From assembly GCA_905220665.1 (NCBI GenBank), contig CAJNAR010000176.1, positions 1 through 64,000 of the forward strand: a stretch of DNA of 64,000 nucleotides. The letters are read 5' to 3'. Source of the stretch: Albugo candida. Lineage: Eukaryota; Oomycota; Peronosporomycetes; Albuginales; Albuginaceae. Below, in pieces: positions 23,013-35,039 of the stretch. Under the pieces are notes generated by a model. The model saw nothing but the letters and a program-made list of their open reading frames with translations, was not told the DNA's origin and ran no database searches. Positions within the stretch are counted from its first letter, which is position 1; the number at the start of each line of letters is the position of its first letter. A program made the translations under genes and the position numbers.

Positions 23013-23750
23013 GGTATGTGGCGATAACGGTTCCCTAATTCGATTTTAATTGATGGGGTGTGGTGATACCGGTTCCCATTTGATTTTAGGATATTTAGGG
23101 GGAGCCTTTAGTATTCACTCACCTTCTTGATAGTATTCACTCACCCCCTAATGGATCAGCTAAAATGCATCTCTCATTACAAATTCATTGGCTAGATTTC
23201 ATCACTCATCACGCGCGGTGACTCACTTTCAAAACTTCACCTCGGCACAAACACACTATGAAATTGAAGTCGACTTATTAACCATATACACTAAACACAT
23301 AAACCATAAAGCTTGCTTTAATATGTATATCACCAAACGTGGCTTTTATTTAGGACGTAAACATTTTGCAATTATAGACACAACATTCTAAAAATACTAG
23401 AAAAGCTGTTTTTAATGTAAACAAATAACAAACTCACCTTTTTCCTCTGTGAGTATTCGCGTTTATAAGAGGTTGGCTGATTAATCTAGAAAGCTTAGAG
23501 TCTGAAGCTTTTTTCCAACTGAGTGAATTGAGTGGTAGTGAGTTGAATGGTAGTAGTTGTTACAAGTGAGTATATATTGATTTCCGTCTAATGTCAATTT
23601 GTGTGAATTTTAGCCAATTAACTGGGGGGAGTGAATACTATTAAAAGGGTGAATGAATACTAAAGGCTCCCTGTTTAGGGGTGTAACGATAACGGTGTTC
23701 TCAGTTAGGTTAGGGGTGTGGCTATACCAAAGTGGGGTGTGTCTATACCG
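23013..23750 (+). repeat. G-rich minisatellite motif, five units, split by an insertion
   Basis: A 17-23 bp motif GGGGTGTGG(t/c)(g/t)ATACC, with variants ending GGTTCCC, occurs at about 23013, 23055, 23678, 23713 and 23734. Spacers resemble 'gattttaa' or 'taggtta'. Two units are left of the 23098-23673 element and three right of it, so the array predates that insertion. It starts 11 bp after the MULE 1 stop codon and could be the MULE's subterminal repeat region. Confidence 0.7.
23098..23673. mobile_element. Non-autonomous inverted-repeat element (MITE-like, 576 bp)
   Basis: The left end GGGGGAGCCTTTAGTATTCA continues to about 23148, and its near-exact inverted copy lies at about 23622-23673. 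Each arm of about 50 bp contains 'tagtattcactcacc' or a close variant twice. TTTA occurs on both sides (23094-23097 and 23674-23677) as a probable target duplication; a TTA or TA duplication is also possible. The interior has no convincing coding frame. TIR length and TTA/TA-type target suggest a PIF/Harbinger or Tc1-mariner derivative; the superfamily is not resolved. Confidence 0.85.
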
Positions 23751-23759
23751 AATCTCTAC

Positions 23760-24301
23760 ATTTTACGTTTATAGACCATCATATTTACGAAAATACTTTT
23801 TTAACGACCGTGTTTAGATACTATAATCACCAGTAGATTTGTACTCTATTCAATACACTTTCCAATTTGAATGGTGACAGTTGATCACAGGGATAGAGCG
23901 ACCTTGCAACGATCACACGCATCGTGATAAATCCACGAGACAAAAATGTGGCTGCCGTATCGGACGGCCTAGTACCAGGTAACGAATTACACGATGTACT
24001 TATCGTATGACTTGCATCCCATGTGCACAGCCCACACGTTTATTCAACCGTTGGAGTTTCTCGATCGCTCTATTGCCCGCAGAGTTGTATAGAAGGTATA
24101 ATAACACGATCACTGGTCAGCATTTTGTACCCTCTACGTGTCATCGCCTTATCGTAACACATTTTACTTAGCAAAAAGATAACAGTGACTCACGTGAAGT
24201 ACCTTTGTAAAGTGATCATGACTGATGGTCCACTCAACACTGCAGTGTATGAGTCAATATACTTGTTTCTTTGTGAATCGTAACTCGGCCATAATTTTAG
24301 T
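23760..24301. other. Gene-free stretch, 542 bp
   Basis: No coding frame, repeat or RNA gene was recognised. The 3' part 'aattttag' before 24302 could be a splice acceptor for the following frame. Confidence 0.4.
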
Positions 24302-24562
24302 GTGTGCGTATTCACATTATTCCATTTTCTCAATACGAAGCATGCAGCTTTGACTAAAATTCTTTTAGTTACTAATGCAATATACTTTGCAAATGCTGAT
24401 GAAGACCCACCTATGGAACCATTAAATCTGCCAGAAGCTGACAGAAAACCGACTGATGGTAATCAAGAATTCTACCCTGGCTACGAAGCTGCTCCTTATC
24501 CAAGTCCATACAGCAATTCATCACTGAATGAAGACTACCCCTACAGCAACGGCAACGTATGA
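24302..24562 (+). CDS. Possible secreted Pro/Tyr/Asn-rich protein exon
   Basis: The frame opens at GTG with no in-frame ATG, so it may be a second exon or a remnant; 'ttttag' lies just upstream. Residues about 17-32 (LTKILLVTNAIYFANA) look like a signal peptide core with an ANA cleavage site, followed by an acidic, proline-rich segment (DEDPPMEPLNLPEADRKP) and a tyrosine/serine/asparagine-rich tail (PYPSPYSNSS). After the stop, other frames to about 24760 are glycine-rich (GNGGYNGELYGRG), so the gene may continue through a frameshift. It resembles low-complexity secreted proteins in composition only; no family is recognised. Confidence 0.4.
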   Translation: MCVFTLFHFLNTKHAALTKILLVTNAIYFANADEDPPMEPLNLPEADRKPTDGNQEFYPGYEAAPYPSPYSNSSLNEDYPYSNGNV

Positions 24563-24762
24563 TGGTACATGCATAGGGGTGATCTAAAGAGGGTACAATA
24601 GATACATCTATGTTGGAAATGGCGGCTATAATGGCGAGTTGTACGGACGGGGAAAAGAACGAACCGATATGGTTCAAGTGCTTGCGGCATGGGTGGTGCT
24701 GAAATCGAAGGCAATGGGGGCAATTTGGTGGATCTTACGGATGGGGGCACACGGACCTTAGG

Positions 24763-27700
24763 GGAAGGAGCTAATGGTCTTCGCAGAAATCACGGATACA
24801 GTTATCGATCTCCATCCACATTTTGGTAACCTGCAGTATCTACACCAACGCGTACTAAAATGAACAATATGTACTATCAGGATTTTATTATGGGCCGAGC
24901 TGACACCTTTATATCTTTTTTGGAATATATATCTAGTACTACCCTTGTCTTGCTTCAAAATCTTTCTGATCCCCGTTATATACAGCAAAACGATTGGATG
25001 TAGCACACTCAGCAATGGAGTGGATTACCAAGGAGCTTGTAACTCATCATTCGCTATCCGCTTCACATCCACTTTTAATGCCTAAGTTGCGGTTGATTTT
25101 CTCTTTTAATATGTGGAAGAAATTTATCCGATAGTAGAACGCACTCGCAGGAAGCCAAGTCAAAAACGTCTACACGCGAAATATCGACTGGCTTGGGAAG
25201 TAGATGACCCAGACTGTCAGCAAACTCTTTTCAACATCCTCTCCTACGTGTCGGAATGAAGGGGTCATAACGACGATCACTTTTTTCAATGATTCGCAGT
25301 CGAAGCCTTCCTAGAGGCGACCACACACTTGCATGTACGTTCTTACGGCTTTTTGAAAAGAAACAATCATCAGCGCAGTTCCACCGCGGCTCTTAGACAT
25401 GCTTCAATTACCAAATTTGTCTGAAACGCGCTTTAGTACACCTACTCGGCTGTCGACCGGAATTGTCAGTTCTACACTTCAATGTCTTTACGAGAGGTAC
25501 CAAGATTTTATACGATCTTGTCTACTGCCTATCTCTAACTTTTTTATCCTGTTCTCATTATCGCACTATACGTTCATGTCGATGTGAAAACTATCTATGA
25601 AAAGTTGCACGTTCAAGGACAATGGGACGGGAATATGTGCAAGCAATTCGTGAAAATAAGCGATTCACTTTGCGAGTACGCGGTCCAATGAGTGGTCTGT
25701 AAGATTACCCGTTGAGCATACTGCAAACGCGTTCAATGGAAAAGTATTAAGTGCTCATTTAACCCGAATATTTAGTTGTCTGCCGATCATAATTGTGTCG
25801 CAAACCACAGAATGTCGATGGAAGTGCGGGACCAGTACTTAAAATAAATTGGCGTCTATTTGTACACTAAAGGCAGCGATTCAACTCGCTCGAAATCTGG
25901 GTCATGATACCACCTTCGAGCTGACCGCTCATGTGTTCTTACAGTTTGCCGTAATATTTCTGATCATTAAGCAGATACTTTATAATAACTCAAGTAAACA
26001 ATGAAGAGTAAATAGTCACTCCGTGAAGTTGGCGAGACTCATGCTCATAACTGCGGAAACACACATATCTATATCATCTTGATGCGAAGCAAATTGGTGC
26101 CTACTCGCAGAATTGATACCCAGAAAGGCCTGGATTGGTCTGCAGGAGAAATGACATGGTGCCATTGTATCGGCCCTCCGGTATAGAAACATTGAAGGCA
26201 AGACCTTTGAAGTAAGAACCAGATGATGTGCAACGAGCCTATAACGGCATGCAATCTACAACTTCCCTAAAAAAGGCACGAGTACCCAAATCCGATTTCG
26301 TCCAGAATTTCAATTCTAAACCAAAGAATGAGCGTGGTGTCAAACAATCCTCAAATAAGAAACATTAGACTCAATGTCACCAAAGATTCTGGAATTTGCT
26401 GACTGAGATGAAGCATATCAGCACTTTTAGTCACCGAGTGACTGTATATCAACTGATGCACTTGAAAAGTATCAATCTGATGAAAATCTTAAAAGGGGAA
26501 ACTCAATTCAAGTAGCCGTTTTTTGCATATGAGCGGAATTAAGTCGGTTTTGCGAGCGATATCAGAAGGGGACGTCGTCTTGGTGAGAATACTTAAATCA
26601 GAGACGGAACTACTGAAGGAAAACAACAGTGTTGTATTGGTTGCATTATCATCTTGCCTAAGTCGCTCAACCTCTATCGTTTTGTATAGCTTCATTAATC
26701 GGCGAAATGCACCAATGCAGATTTAGTTTGCTCACATCCACAAGAAAAGATTATAAGAGATTCAGCGCTTATACGAAGGCATTTCAGTATCTCTGTGCGA
26801 GAACAATATGCACAATATCGATGAGATCAAGCGAAGAAGCCCTCAAGTAATGATGTGTTGTTCAATTGGGAAAAGAAGTGGCACATTTGAAGAGATAATC
26901 ATGTAAAGTTTATACGGTAATACAGCATCTCCTGACAGCAACCAGCGATTAAAGAGAGAGCTGGACACCATCAAATGTAAAAAGACATTTGTACAAGTCT
27001 CACACTTCTCCCTTACAAGTTATAAACCAAATCACGCCGCGATTCTACATTCGTAGCTTTGTTACTATCGACTGTCGGATGCAATTGCGATAAGGTGGAT
27101 CATACAATAACGTCGACGCAGAGGTTTCATACTAAAGCTAGTTGCTCCAAACGCAACAATAAATACAGCTCGGTAGTGGTATAGAAAGAAGAAGCTGTAA
27201 TTTATGTGAGCAGGAAGCTACACTGTCGGATGTGCATGGCAGATATCAAAGAAGGGTGGTGGGTGGTTGTCTCACCACAATGTTTGAAGACTAGTTCCTG
27301 TGGCCGTGTGAAATGAATATGGAGCTATCCGATATTTAAGATACTCACATGAGTACGTAACAACGCGTGACTTGACTCACAGAACAAAGCTGGAATACGA
27401 CTGCGGTAGTGAACAAAGCCGTCAGTTATAGCGGCAAGTATTTCCTTGAATAAACTCACAGAATACAAAATCTCTGTAAGAATCTAACGGAAATAATGTA
27501 CAGATTTACCTAGTATTACTGTCGAGGGACATCTGGTAGATACTCTACCGTGCCGAAAGGTTGCATAAATATAAACATCTTTTTCTGGACAAAATGACAC
27601 GATGCAGACTTTCAACTCGTGATTGATTAAAATTTCGTTCTGCACGAGTTAAGACCTGACATGCGATAAGAAGGGCTGTTTGCTCCTATTATTCCTCAAA

Positions 27701-27980
27701 AAAAAAGAGAACATATTTTTGAATCAGCTCGAGTGTGCTTTAACTGCTGTACCCAATTCGTGACGAATTCAATCTCAATACCACTATAGTACCGAATTTG
27801 CTAAAATTGTGTTGTTATGTCGATAAACTATATTGATATTCCATGTCCAACATAGTAAAAGTAGTTTCACCTCATTTACCACCGGTCAAAATCAAAATCC
27901 AAATTCTTCCAGTGTTTGACTCATTTATCAGGACTTTACAGACCTATGACATCTAATCGAACAATCACATACTACCGACT
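24763..27980. other. Gene-free stretch, about 3.2 kb
   Basis: Only short frames of 60-85 codons occur, on both strands, mostly without good ATG context. No transposon domain, satellite or RNA gene was recognised. It is probably degraded intergenic DNA. Confidence 0.5.
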
Positions 27981-27986
27981 AATTTT

Positions 27987-28470
27987 ATGAACGAAAGTGC
28001 GGATGTCAATGCATTCAACCAGACATTGAAGGTAGATGACGCACAATTGCGACATCTGAATTCGACGAACCTTGGTGAAGTCGTTTTCTGCTGGAAGAAT
28101 ACTCCTGAGTACGGAAATCACGCCATATGCACTATCCCACTTTGCATTTTGTGGTGTTGGAACATCATCTGCTGTTCATGGATATTGACCGAGTCTATGA
28201 AATATACAAGGATTCTCTGGATTAGACGTTTGATGGACGAAGTTTGTGACGAGATATTCGGCAGAATCTGTATGGATAAATTCTTGAAGACATGTCGATG
28301 TCATGGGAACATTAAGGGGAAGTGGAATGGTTTTAGCTGTACTTCTTCACTGAAAGCCTTATGAGGAAGACACGAAATAAGATTAAATCAGATTTAAAGG
28401 AGCAGACGCAGCTTGACCCAAATCTGAAGTGGGAATTGGGAATGCGATCACGAAGGCTACACAGAGGGTG
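27987..28470 (+). pseudogene. Possible decayed gene remnant, unassigned
   Basis: An ATG frame of 125 codons (27987-28364) has an unusual Cys/Trp-rich middle, and a second plus frame over the same stretch reads like coding sequence interrupted by stops. That frame has VLEHHLLFMDIDRVYEIYKD before, and ESLMRKTRNKIKSDLKEQ after, several isolated stops. The pattern of long plausible peptide with single stops resembles the other broken genes here. No family is recognised and the reading may be chance. Confidence 0.25.
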
Positions 28471-28826
28471 GGATTGAAAATAGTAGTACAGTTAGAAAAA
28501 CTGCTTATGGTGACAGAAGTGCTTGTGCTTCCTAGGAACTTCCAGAAGGTTTTTTTCAGACTTCATGTACGTTTAGTGCATCGTGATTAGCACCCAACAA
28601 GATGATTGTCGTCACGGGTAGCTAATTTTGGGGAAGCTATCAAACAGAAAAAAGAAAAGAGATTGGCAAGAGCAGCAAGAGTGAACAGCATACGAAGCAC
28701 TCTTCTCCCGCACTGCCTCATATTCCACTTAATTGATCAGCTCGAGCTTAAAGATCTCTCATGTATGCTTGATGTAAAATAAAATGAAGCTTCGAGTATT
28801 GTTGTAGCCAGCCTTCAGACAAAATC

Positions 28827-29205
28827 ATGAAGAAAACCTCAATCCAACGAAATGCCGCCTCTTTGTATGTATACAATCGTCGATCAAATGGATGTACGGG
28901 TGATGTAGAACCACCTTGCGCTTATTCTGTATTATGTCATAAGAATGAGAGTTTCTTATCTGAAGCACATGGTTTTCAGATGAGCTATAAAACATATGCA
29001 AAAAAAGTTCATACCCCAGAGGGTCGGCTGAAATACCTTTGAAGATCAGAAAGAACAAGCTGGTTGAAAGTGAGGGATGCATAGAAGCCATAGAAACTGC
29101 GAATATATCACTGGTTAAATATCTGAACATTGCGTTGGAGAGAAACGGTATCACCGCTAGCAAGCCACTCTCTTCAACCGTCGCATTCATGCACACTAAG
29201 TAATT
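28827..29205 (+). pseudogene. Possible decayed gene remnant, unassigned
   Basis: The frame from ATG at 28827 (71 codons, four cysteines) ends at 29042, but a shifted frame continues directly with KIRKNKLVESEGCIEAIETA and NISLVKYLNIALERNGIT to a stop at about 29203. A 129-codon minus frame overlaps the same bases. The plus reading has the better amino-acid composition. It lies 1.1 kb upstream of the CCG-like gene on the same strand. Function unknown. Confidence 0.3.
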
Positions 29206-30266
29206 ATAATACATAAGATATATATCATAAAGTCCGGTATAATTGAAAGAGTTGAACTATGTATCAAAGAGGCACGATTAAAAAGCTACTGGAATGTGAC
29301 TCTTATTTTATTCCCGAGTGTTGTTCTTTTATAATTTATACCCATGATATCCACACACATGCGAATCTTGCTCTGGCGTTTATCAAAGATGTTTCTTAAA
29401 TGATTTAGGAGCACGATTGATAAAAAAATTGTTCCAAAAGAATGTATATACATTTTTTTATATATCCCTAAAAATCTTCCCTTTGCCACTTAGTCACTAT
29501 TCAAAAATAGCAGGTCCGAGCAAATGCAGTAATATCAGCGGAGCGATTTTGAGTTGAGCACAATACAGGATTATAATCTATATTCAGGCATCTAAAAAAT
29601 ATGAGAATGATGAGCAAGCAAATCAGCAAACTTGGTAGGAGGCATGCGGTTTTAAAATCATCCATAGACCTTATACAAAACAACCCGTTAGGGTCGAAAA
29701 GCGCCGCTGAGCTCCAAAAAGACAGGTTGATGTGTCAGATTCTGAATTTAGGCTTCTCCCTCATTTTGATAGGAACTCTGGTGTATCTATGAGTATAATT
29801 GGTCGTAGCGGATACGAGCAAGAGCTTTGGGAACATTGTTGTAATATGCTAATTACGTTTGTGTAGCACTCCTAACAATGTGAGAATAGATTAATAAAAT
29901 GTTCCTGGATAAACAAAATTGGTAAAGAACCATGATGATGAAAGAGAAGATCACTCGAAGCTACACAACATTCATTGGATATTTCTCCGCAGTGATTCCG
30001 TTCATTTATGATATGTATTGATCTCATACCGTAAGCACGCACATTATAGGTCATGCTTCTTAGGAAGAACAGCTCTATTTTCTATTTTTAGGAGCGTTTT
30101 TACGGTGGCAACGATTCCGTCTTATTGAACTATAGCTTCCGCCTACACCTGGCTCCTACTGTTTCTATGAGAACAGCCTTGCGTAGTTTATTCGGAGATA
30201 GATTTCTTTATACGAACACCTGCGCTTCCTTAAAACCTTCTTTTTTGGCGGTGATTTGTCAATATA

Positions 30267-32430
30267 ATGACTGAATCAACCAATCAAAAACAGTATACTC
30301 AGTATCCACCCAAAAGAAACCAAAAAGCAATGCAGATTTTCACGTTTTGCACATCCATTCTGGTTACGATGATGCCAACATGGAGTGCAATACAGAGACA
30401 TCAAGAACCTAGTATGTCAGCGACGCTCATGTTGTCCACTATGAAACCGAATTCTATTGCTCCGTGTCACGATTGCCTTATCGGGAGTGTGGGCATAACA
30501 TAGATTCTTTTGATGGAAGAACATTTAAATGGAAGATTGTATTGGGTGGAAGGACACTCAGATATTGCCAGAGCATTCATATTTCATTGTAATACACGGA
30601 CTATATGTTTCATTTCGTCAAAAAAGCTCAGCCAAATACTTTAGATGATTTTTTACGCCATGATCATCAGCAAAGATTGACCGTAATATATTCAGAGAAG
30701 AAGAATGGTGTCGAGAAAAATATCCTTTCCTGGGCAGAAGTTATGGAATCTACAATCGGCAAAAGTCCCGCTTCTGGAATCACGTCAGATTTAGAAAACT
30801 CAAATAGTGAGCGTGAAGAGCACATATCAAAGCAAACGAGGTTGATATCTTCCATTTTGTCGAAAGAATCAGAAGAAGGCTTTTTCTTGAAACTAAAAAA
30901 AGAGCGACGATAAAAATCAAGCAAGCAGCAACATCCAAATGGATATCGTCAATGACCCATCTATTCGATGCAATTTGAGCTTTGGCATGAGAAGAAACGC
31001 TGCATGCCGAGAATGTTTGGCCACAGTGAGTGGCTCTCTATTCGAACGTATCATTTGAGTTTCCGTCCAAAAATACCCTTAGCGGAGCTATCCGTTTTTC
31101 GCAGTGAGTACAAATCCGAAAATATCGTGAAGAAATGTCGGAAAACGTTTTGTCTGGCTATCTTACCGTGGAGTCTCGGTGATTGTCAGAGATTTTGCGC
31201 TGTATTTTATCATTCAAGTTTGCTCCAAACGAGAAATCTTTCCAATTACCCGAGTGACGACAATCAAATCCATGTTCCTATGACTGAAAAAGGACCTGAT
31301 CCGGATAAAATCAGCAGGATACTGAAGCAAGTTGCTGCAAAACGAATGTCCAGATTTTCTGCAGTGGAGAGCCTTATAAGAGATACAAGCAAAATGAAGC
31401 CTGGAGGCAGAATCATGGCCTGGAACGATCCAAAGTGCTTTATGGTCACATCTCATTATAACGAGATCCACGACTGTCTTTCTTGCGTGTTGAAATACAC
31501 ACGAAATGGACCTGGCGTGATTCTCACCATATCGCTTACTTTTGCAACGATATTCACGGATACACCACCTGTTTCATGATTGCCAAAGATGCCAAAGTCT
31601 AAGGGAGCTTGATTCAGATAGTGCCTTATATACGTCCATGATAGTAGTACAATGGATACAGAGTCCTATCTGAAATCACCATATACCGATCCTTTGATAG
31701 GCACTTTTATGGTATTGTACCACACTCCATCTAGAAAAGGTAGGTGTGTTAGTTGTGTGACAAAACTCTTTGGCGTGAAGGAACTCAAGCTAAGCACGGC
31801 TTTTGCGTTGTTTCTTGATGCTTCCGAAACCAACCCAAAAATTACACTGAGATTATTTGGAGAGAGTACGTCATGTCACAAAACAAATTCATGCCGCAAA
31901 ATTCAACAAGTGCCAAATAGATTTTGCTCTGAACACCGTGCTTATACCGATATGACTCATGGTGCTAAATTAAAGCGAAAGAGAAATTTGTCAGCAGTCC
32001 ACGAACTTACAAAGCATAGAATCTATGTTGGTGTGTGGCCTCCCTCCAGTCAACAAACTGTAAAACCCGTAGAGACGGCACTTTCAAATCCAAGCTATTG
32101 GACTCCCCTGTGGCCACGGACTCGGGGACGAACATCTGGCCTATTTGCAGCCAAATCGCTTTCGTCCAATTTACATGTTCAGTGTCCAAACAATTGGATT
32201 GTGCAAGCTGCCTTATTCAGCACTCAGAAATAAATTTCGTTTATTATGACAAGAATGGTTCTTCTGGATATGTTTGGATGCGTCAAGCGCGCGCCCATGT
32301 TTTTAAACAATGCCTGGATACTTATTGCTCAAACCTCGCTTATGATGATCGAAGAAGTCAAATGGAGCGTCCTATCGGTCTCCGTCAATGGACAATAGAA
32401 GACATCCGTGAGAGAAATAATGACAATTAG
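30267..32430 (+). pseudogene. CCG-like secreted effector candidate gene, broken (locus A)
   Basis: ATG at 30267, or more likely 30330, starts a signal-peptide-like segment MQIFTFCTSILVTMMPTWSA. The motif CHDCLIGSVG (C-x2-C-x5-G) follows. An in-frame TAG at 30501 interrupts domain 1, which then continues in the same frame as YWVEGHSDIAR and a C..C pair ending at 30608. Three more cysteine domains follow in shifted frames: CLSC near 31475; CVSCVTKLFG near 31745 with its second pair CHKTNSC; and CASCLIQHSE near 32200 with GYVWMRQ and CLDTYC. Spacers are lysine/serine-rich. In Albugo candida, CCG proteins are secreted and several are recognised by host immune receptors; family membership here rests on motif and signal peptide. 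Two plus-strand stops and at least three frameshifts argue for a pseudogene, unless introns or errors explain them. Confidence 0.7.
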
Positions 32431-33366
32431 CTTCAGCGTTTTCTCCAATACTTCTTCCAAGAATTAAAAGTTTGAATATAGTAATCTGTTGACTTACCGG
32501 GACATTCGGTCATTGTTTTCAGATCACGTGACATACATAGTATTGTACGTCGGAAATACATTTTCTTCTGGTTGGGATGTAATGACCATGGATAGCATTA
32601 TCAGACAAGCTACTAGTCATGTGATATGTTATGATTTGCACTGGTCACCTTATGCATCCCTTCATATCGAAGGTCTTGACTCCTAGTTCCACTGTTTTAA
32701 AGCGAAAAGCGAAGATAATCGCGTTTAATATGAATTTATTTCATATACATATTCTAGCTTCCAGAGAGCCACCATCTTTGCGCTCAATGTGTGATATATT
32801 CTCCAGCAACGTTTTATCTATATAATTACCTCTCGATGACAAAATGCTTCGGAATTGCAATCATTTAGGAAGTAGGGTTGTGTCCTGATCTGGATAAGAA
32901 ATTTTCTGGACTGGTTGTCATCCCATAAATGTCGAAATGAGTGCTTCATTTTCGACGGATTTGTAGACTCAGATGACGAATACATATCCACAGGGATGAA
33001 ATGAGCATGATATAGGAATGGTGGCTCGATACAGATGCATTTTAAGAGCTGCTAAGATGGCAATCAACCGCAAGGGTAAACATATAATTGAGATTGTGAA
33101 TAAATTTGATATCGCAAATGTGTTGTATCAGACCAGTATCCGGTCCTGGCAGATTAATCTTAAATGACCTTTCTGAGACAGCAGAACTATTTAAATACAT
33201 TTTTAAGAGTGCATCAAAGCAATGGAAAAGTGCGTTATCATCAATGCGTTCCATGGTATACAAATTGATACAATCCGAATGCATCCGTGCTTTGATTGCT
33301 AACACTTTCAATACATTCAATTGTGGCAATTACGTAGCTGAGAACCATTTTGGGACACCGAGAAAG

Positions 33367-33669
33367 CTATATGAGCATTGTGGAATCAGCTTTTGAGTCT
33401 GACAAACCGTGGCTTATTCGAAAAGCTGAACTGAAAAAGGAACTTTTCTGAACAATATCGATAAATAAATCCGATTTGGCTCGAATATGCTGCAAACCAT
33501 CCAGCTTCTCTACCGATTCCATGAATACAATCATGTGAATTCTGCGATGTGAATGTAAACATAACCTGCATTGTTTGCCGGTCGAAAGGGCGTAATTGGA
33601 AAATCTGATAAACGAGTCGACGCACGAATCATGCATTACAACTATGTTTTTTGATTTAGATTCAGGCAC
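33367..33669 (-). pseudogene. Possible CCG-like domain remnant
   Basis: The minus frame contains KQCRLCLHSHRRIHMIVFME, followed by DGLQHIR. It lines up with CASCLIQHSEINFVYYD...GYVWMR of locus A: C-x2-C-L, His at the same spacing, and R after the G. The second cysteine pair is not in this frame, but IYRYCSEKF occurs in the overlapping minus frame at the expected distance. There is no signal peptide or clear start. The match is weak on its own and is called mainly because the family is present nearby. Confidence 0.35.
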
Positions 33670-33699
33670 GATTCTATGCCCTTGTTTTTCTTACAGTCC

Positions 33700-34636
33700 T
33701 GTTTGGTTACTAACAAGCAAGGTACGCATGTAGATAAAGTTAATATTTCTTCGTATTGAGATTATCTTGGCATGTGTTTTTAGACGTCATTGAGAGCAAA
33801 TTATTTCCGACTAATAGCTCGTTGACTAATGATTATAAAAATAAGGCACGTATTTTTCGTTGTTTCATGAACAAAAGTACCTCGCAACACATGACTCCTT
33901 AACAAATATTTGCCCACAGAAAATTGGAAGAAGCAACGTTTTAAATAATGAAGGTAGATAAAACGTTCGTAGCAACCACTTCGAGTTTGCTAAATTTTGG
34001 CACGGTAAGCTACCTGCGCCGAAATACATTTTCACTACTGATTGAATTCACGGTAATCGCAATTACCTATGCTTATAATCAGTGGTTTCCGCATAATCAA
34101 TGTTGTACGTATGAACTGAACGCTCAGATTTAACAGAATACCTCACGGTACCAAATAGGTGAAGCTACTCTAGCTTGAACATTACCAAATGCCATATTCA
34201 CTCTACATAAGAATGACGCCCGTTTTCTACAAAGCTGAATGCTACTTTATTCTTTTCTAATCCTACAACAAACATACAACCAATGGAGTTAGCTCTAATT
34301 TGATTTGTAGAGTCGTGAATATACTGATTGTTCACAGCTAAACGGTTGATTCCTAGCATAATATTCATGAACATTCTTGCTTTCCTAGTAATAATGTCAA
34401 GCAGCTTTACGAGTACTCAGGCATTCACCCTCTCAGTCACACCTTGTATCGAAACGTTTTTTGTAGTAGCAGATAAGCCGTTTCAGAAACTATTATAGGC
34501 TACAGAAACAGGAGAAAGGATTACAGTTGGCAGTCTGCCTATTTCACAAACTGAAACTATTATATAAACAAAGAAATTCAGTAGAAATTCTGAACATTGC
34601 TGCTGAACGCACTAATTTGTTCTTAACTCTTCGTCT
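33700..34636. other. Gene-free stretch, about 0.9 kb
   Basis: AT-rich sequence with no frame above about 60 codons and no repeat recognised. Confidence 0.5.
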
Positions 34637-35034
34637 TCATTTATTCCAGTATCGCCATGTATAATTTCCTTTTTGTATTATTCCTATATCGCCTAATGAA
34701 TATATGACAAACGTCGCTCCAAAATTCGCTTTTCTTGTGCGTTTGTTGCTATCGTATGGACGTATCTTTGAAGCCTGGAGATACGTCGAATGATTGGGAT
34801 ACTGACCTATTGTAGCTTGCCCATTGTTAAGCACTTTGAATGTATCAAATTCTGTATCAATGTCCATACCTTCAGATGAGGCTTCATTACTTTGACGCAT
34901 TCAGTCAAATTCTTCAAAGGTAATCTAAACTCTGTATACCTTTTTTTGGTAATCTCCTTCAGATATATGTTAGCGTTCACTACACGATTCCTGTAAGATT
35001 TCGATGACGTCAAGGAAACAAATATCCGTACCAC
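34637..35034 (-). pseudogene. Possible decayed minus-strand gene, unassigned
   Basis: Two minus frames overlap: 35034-34807 starts at ATG and reads MVRIFVSLTSSKSYRNRVVN onward; 34900-34637 continues with a charged, asparagine-rich sequence ending WRYWNK. A single frameshift near 34900 would join them into about 130 residues. No domain is recognised. Confidence 0.25.
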
Positions 35035-35039
35035 ATGAT

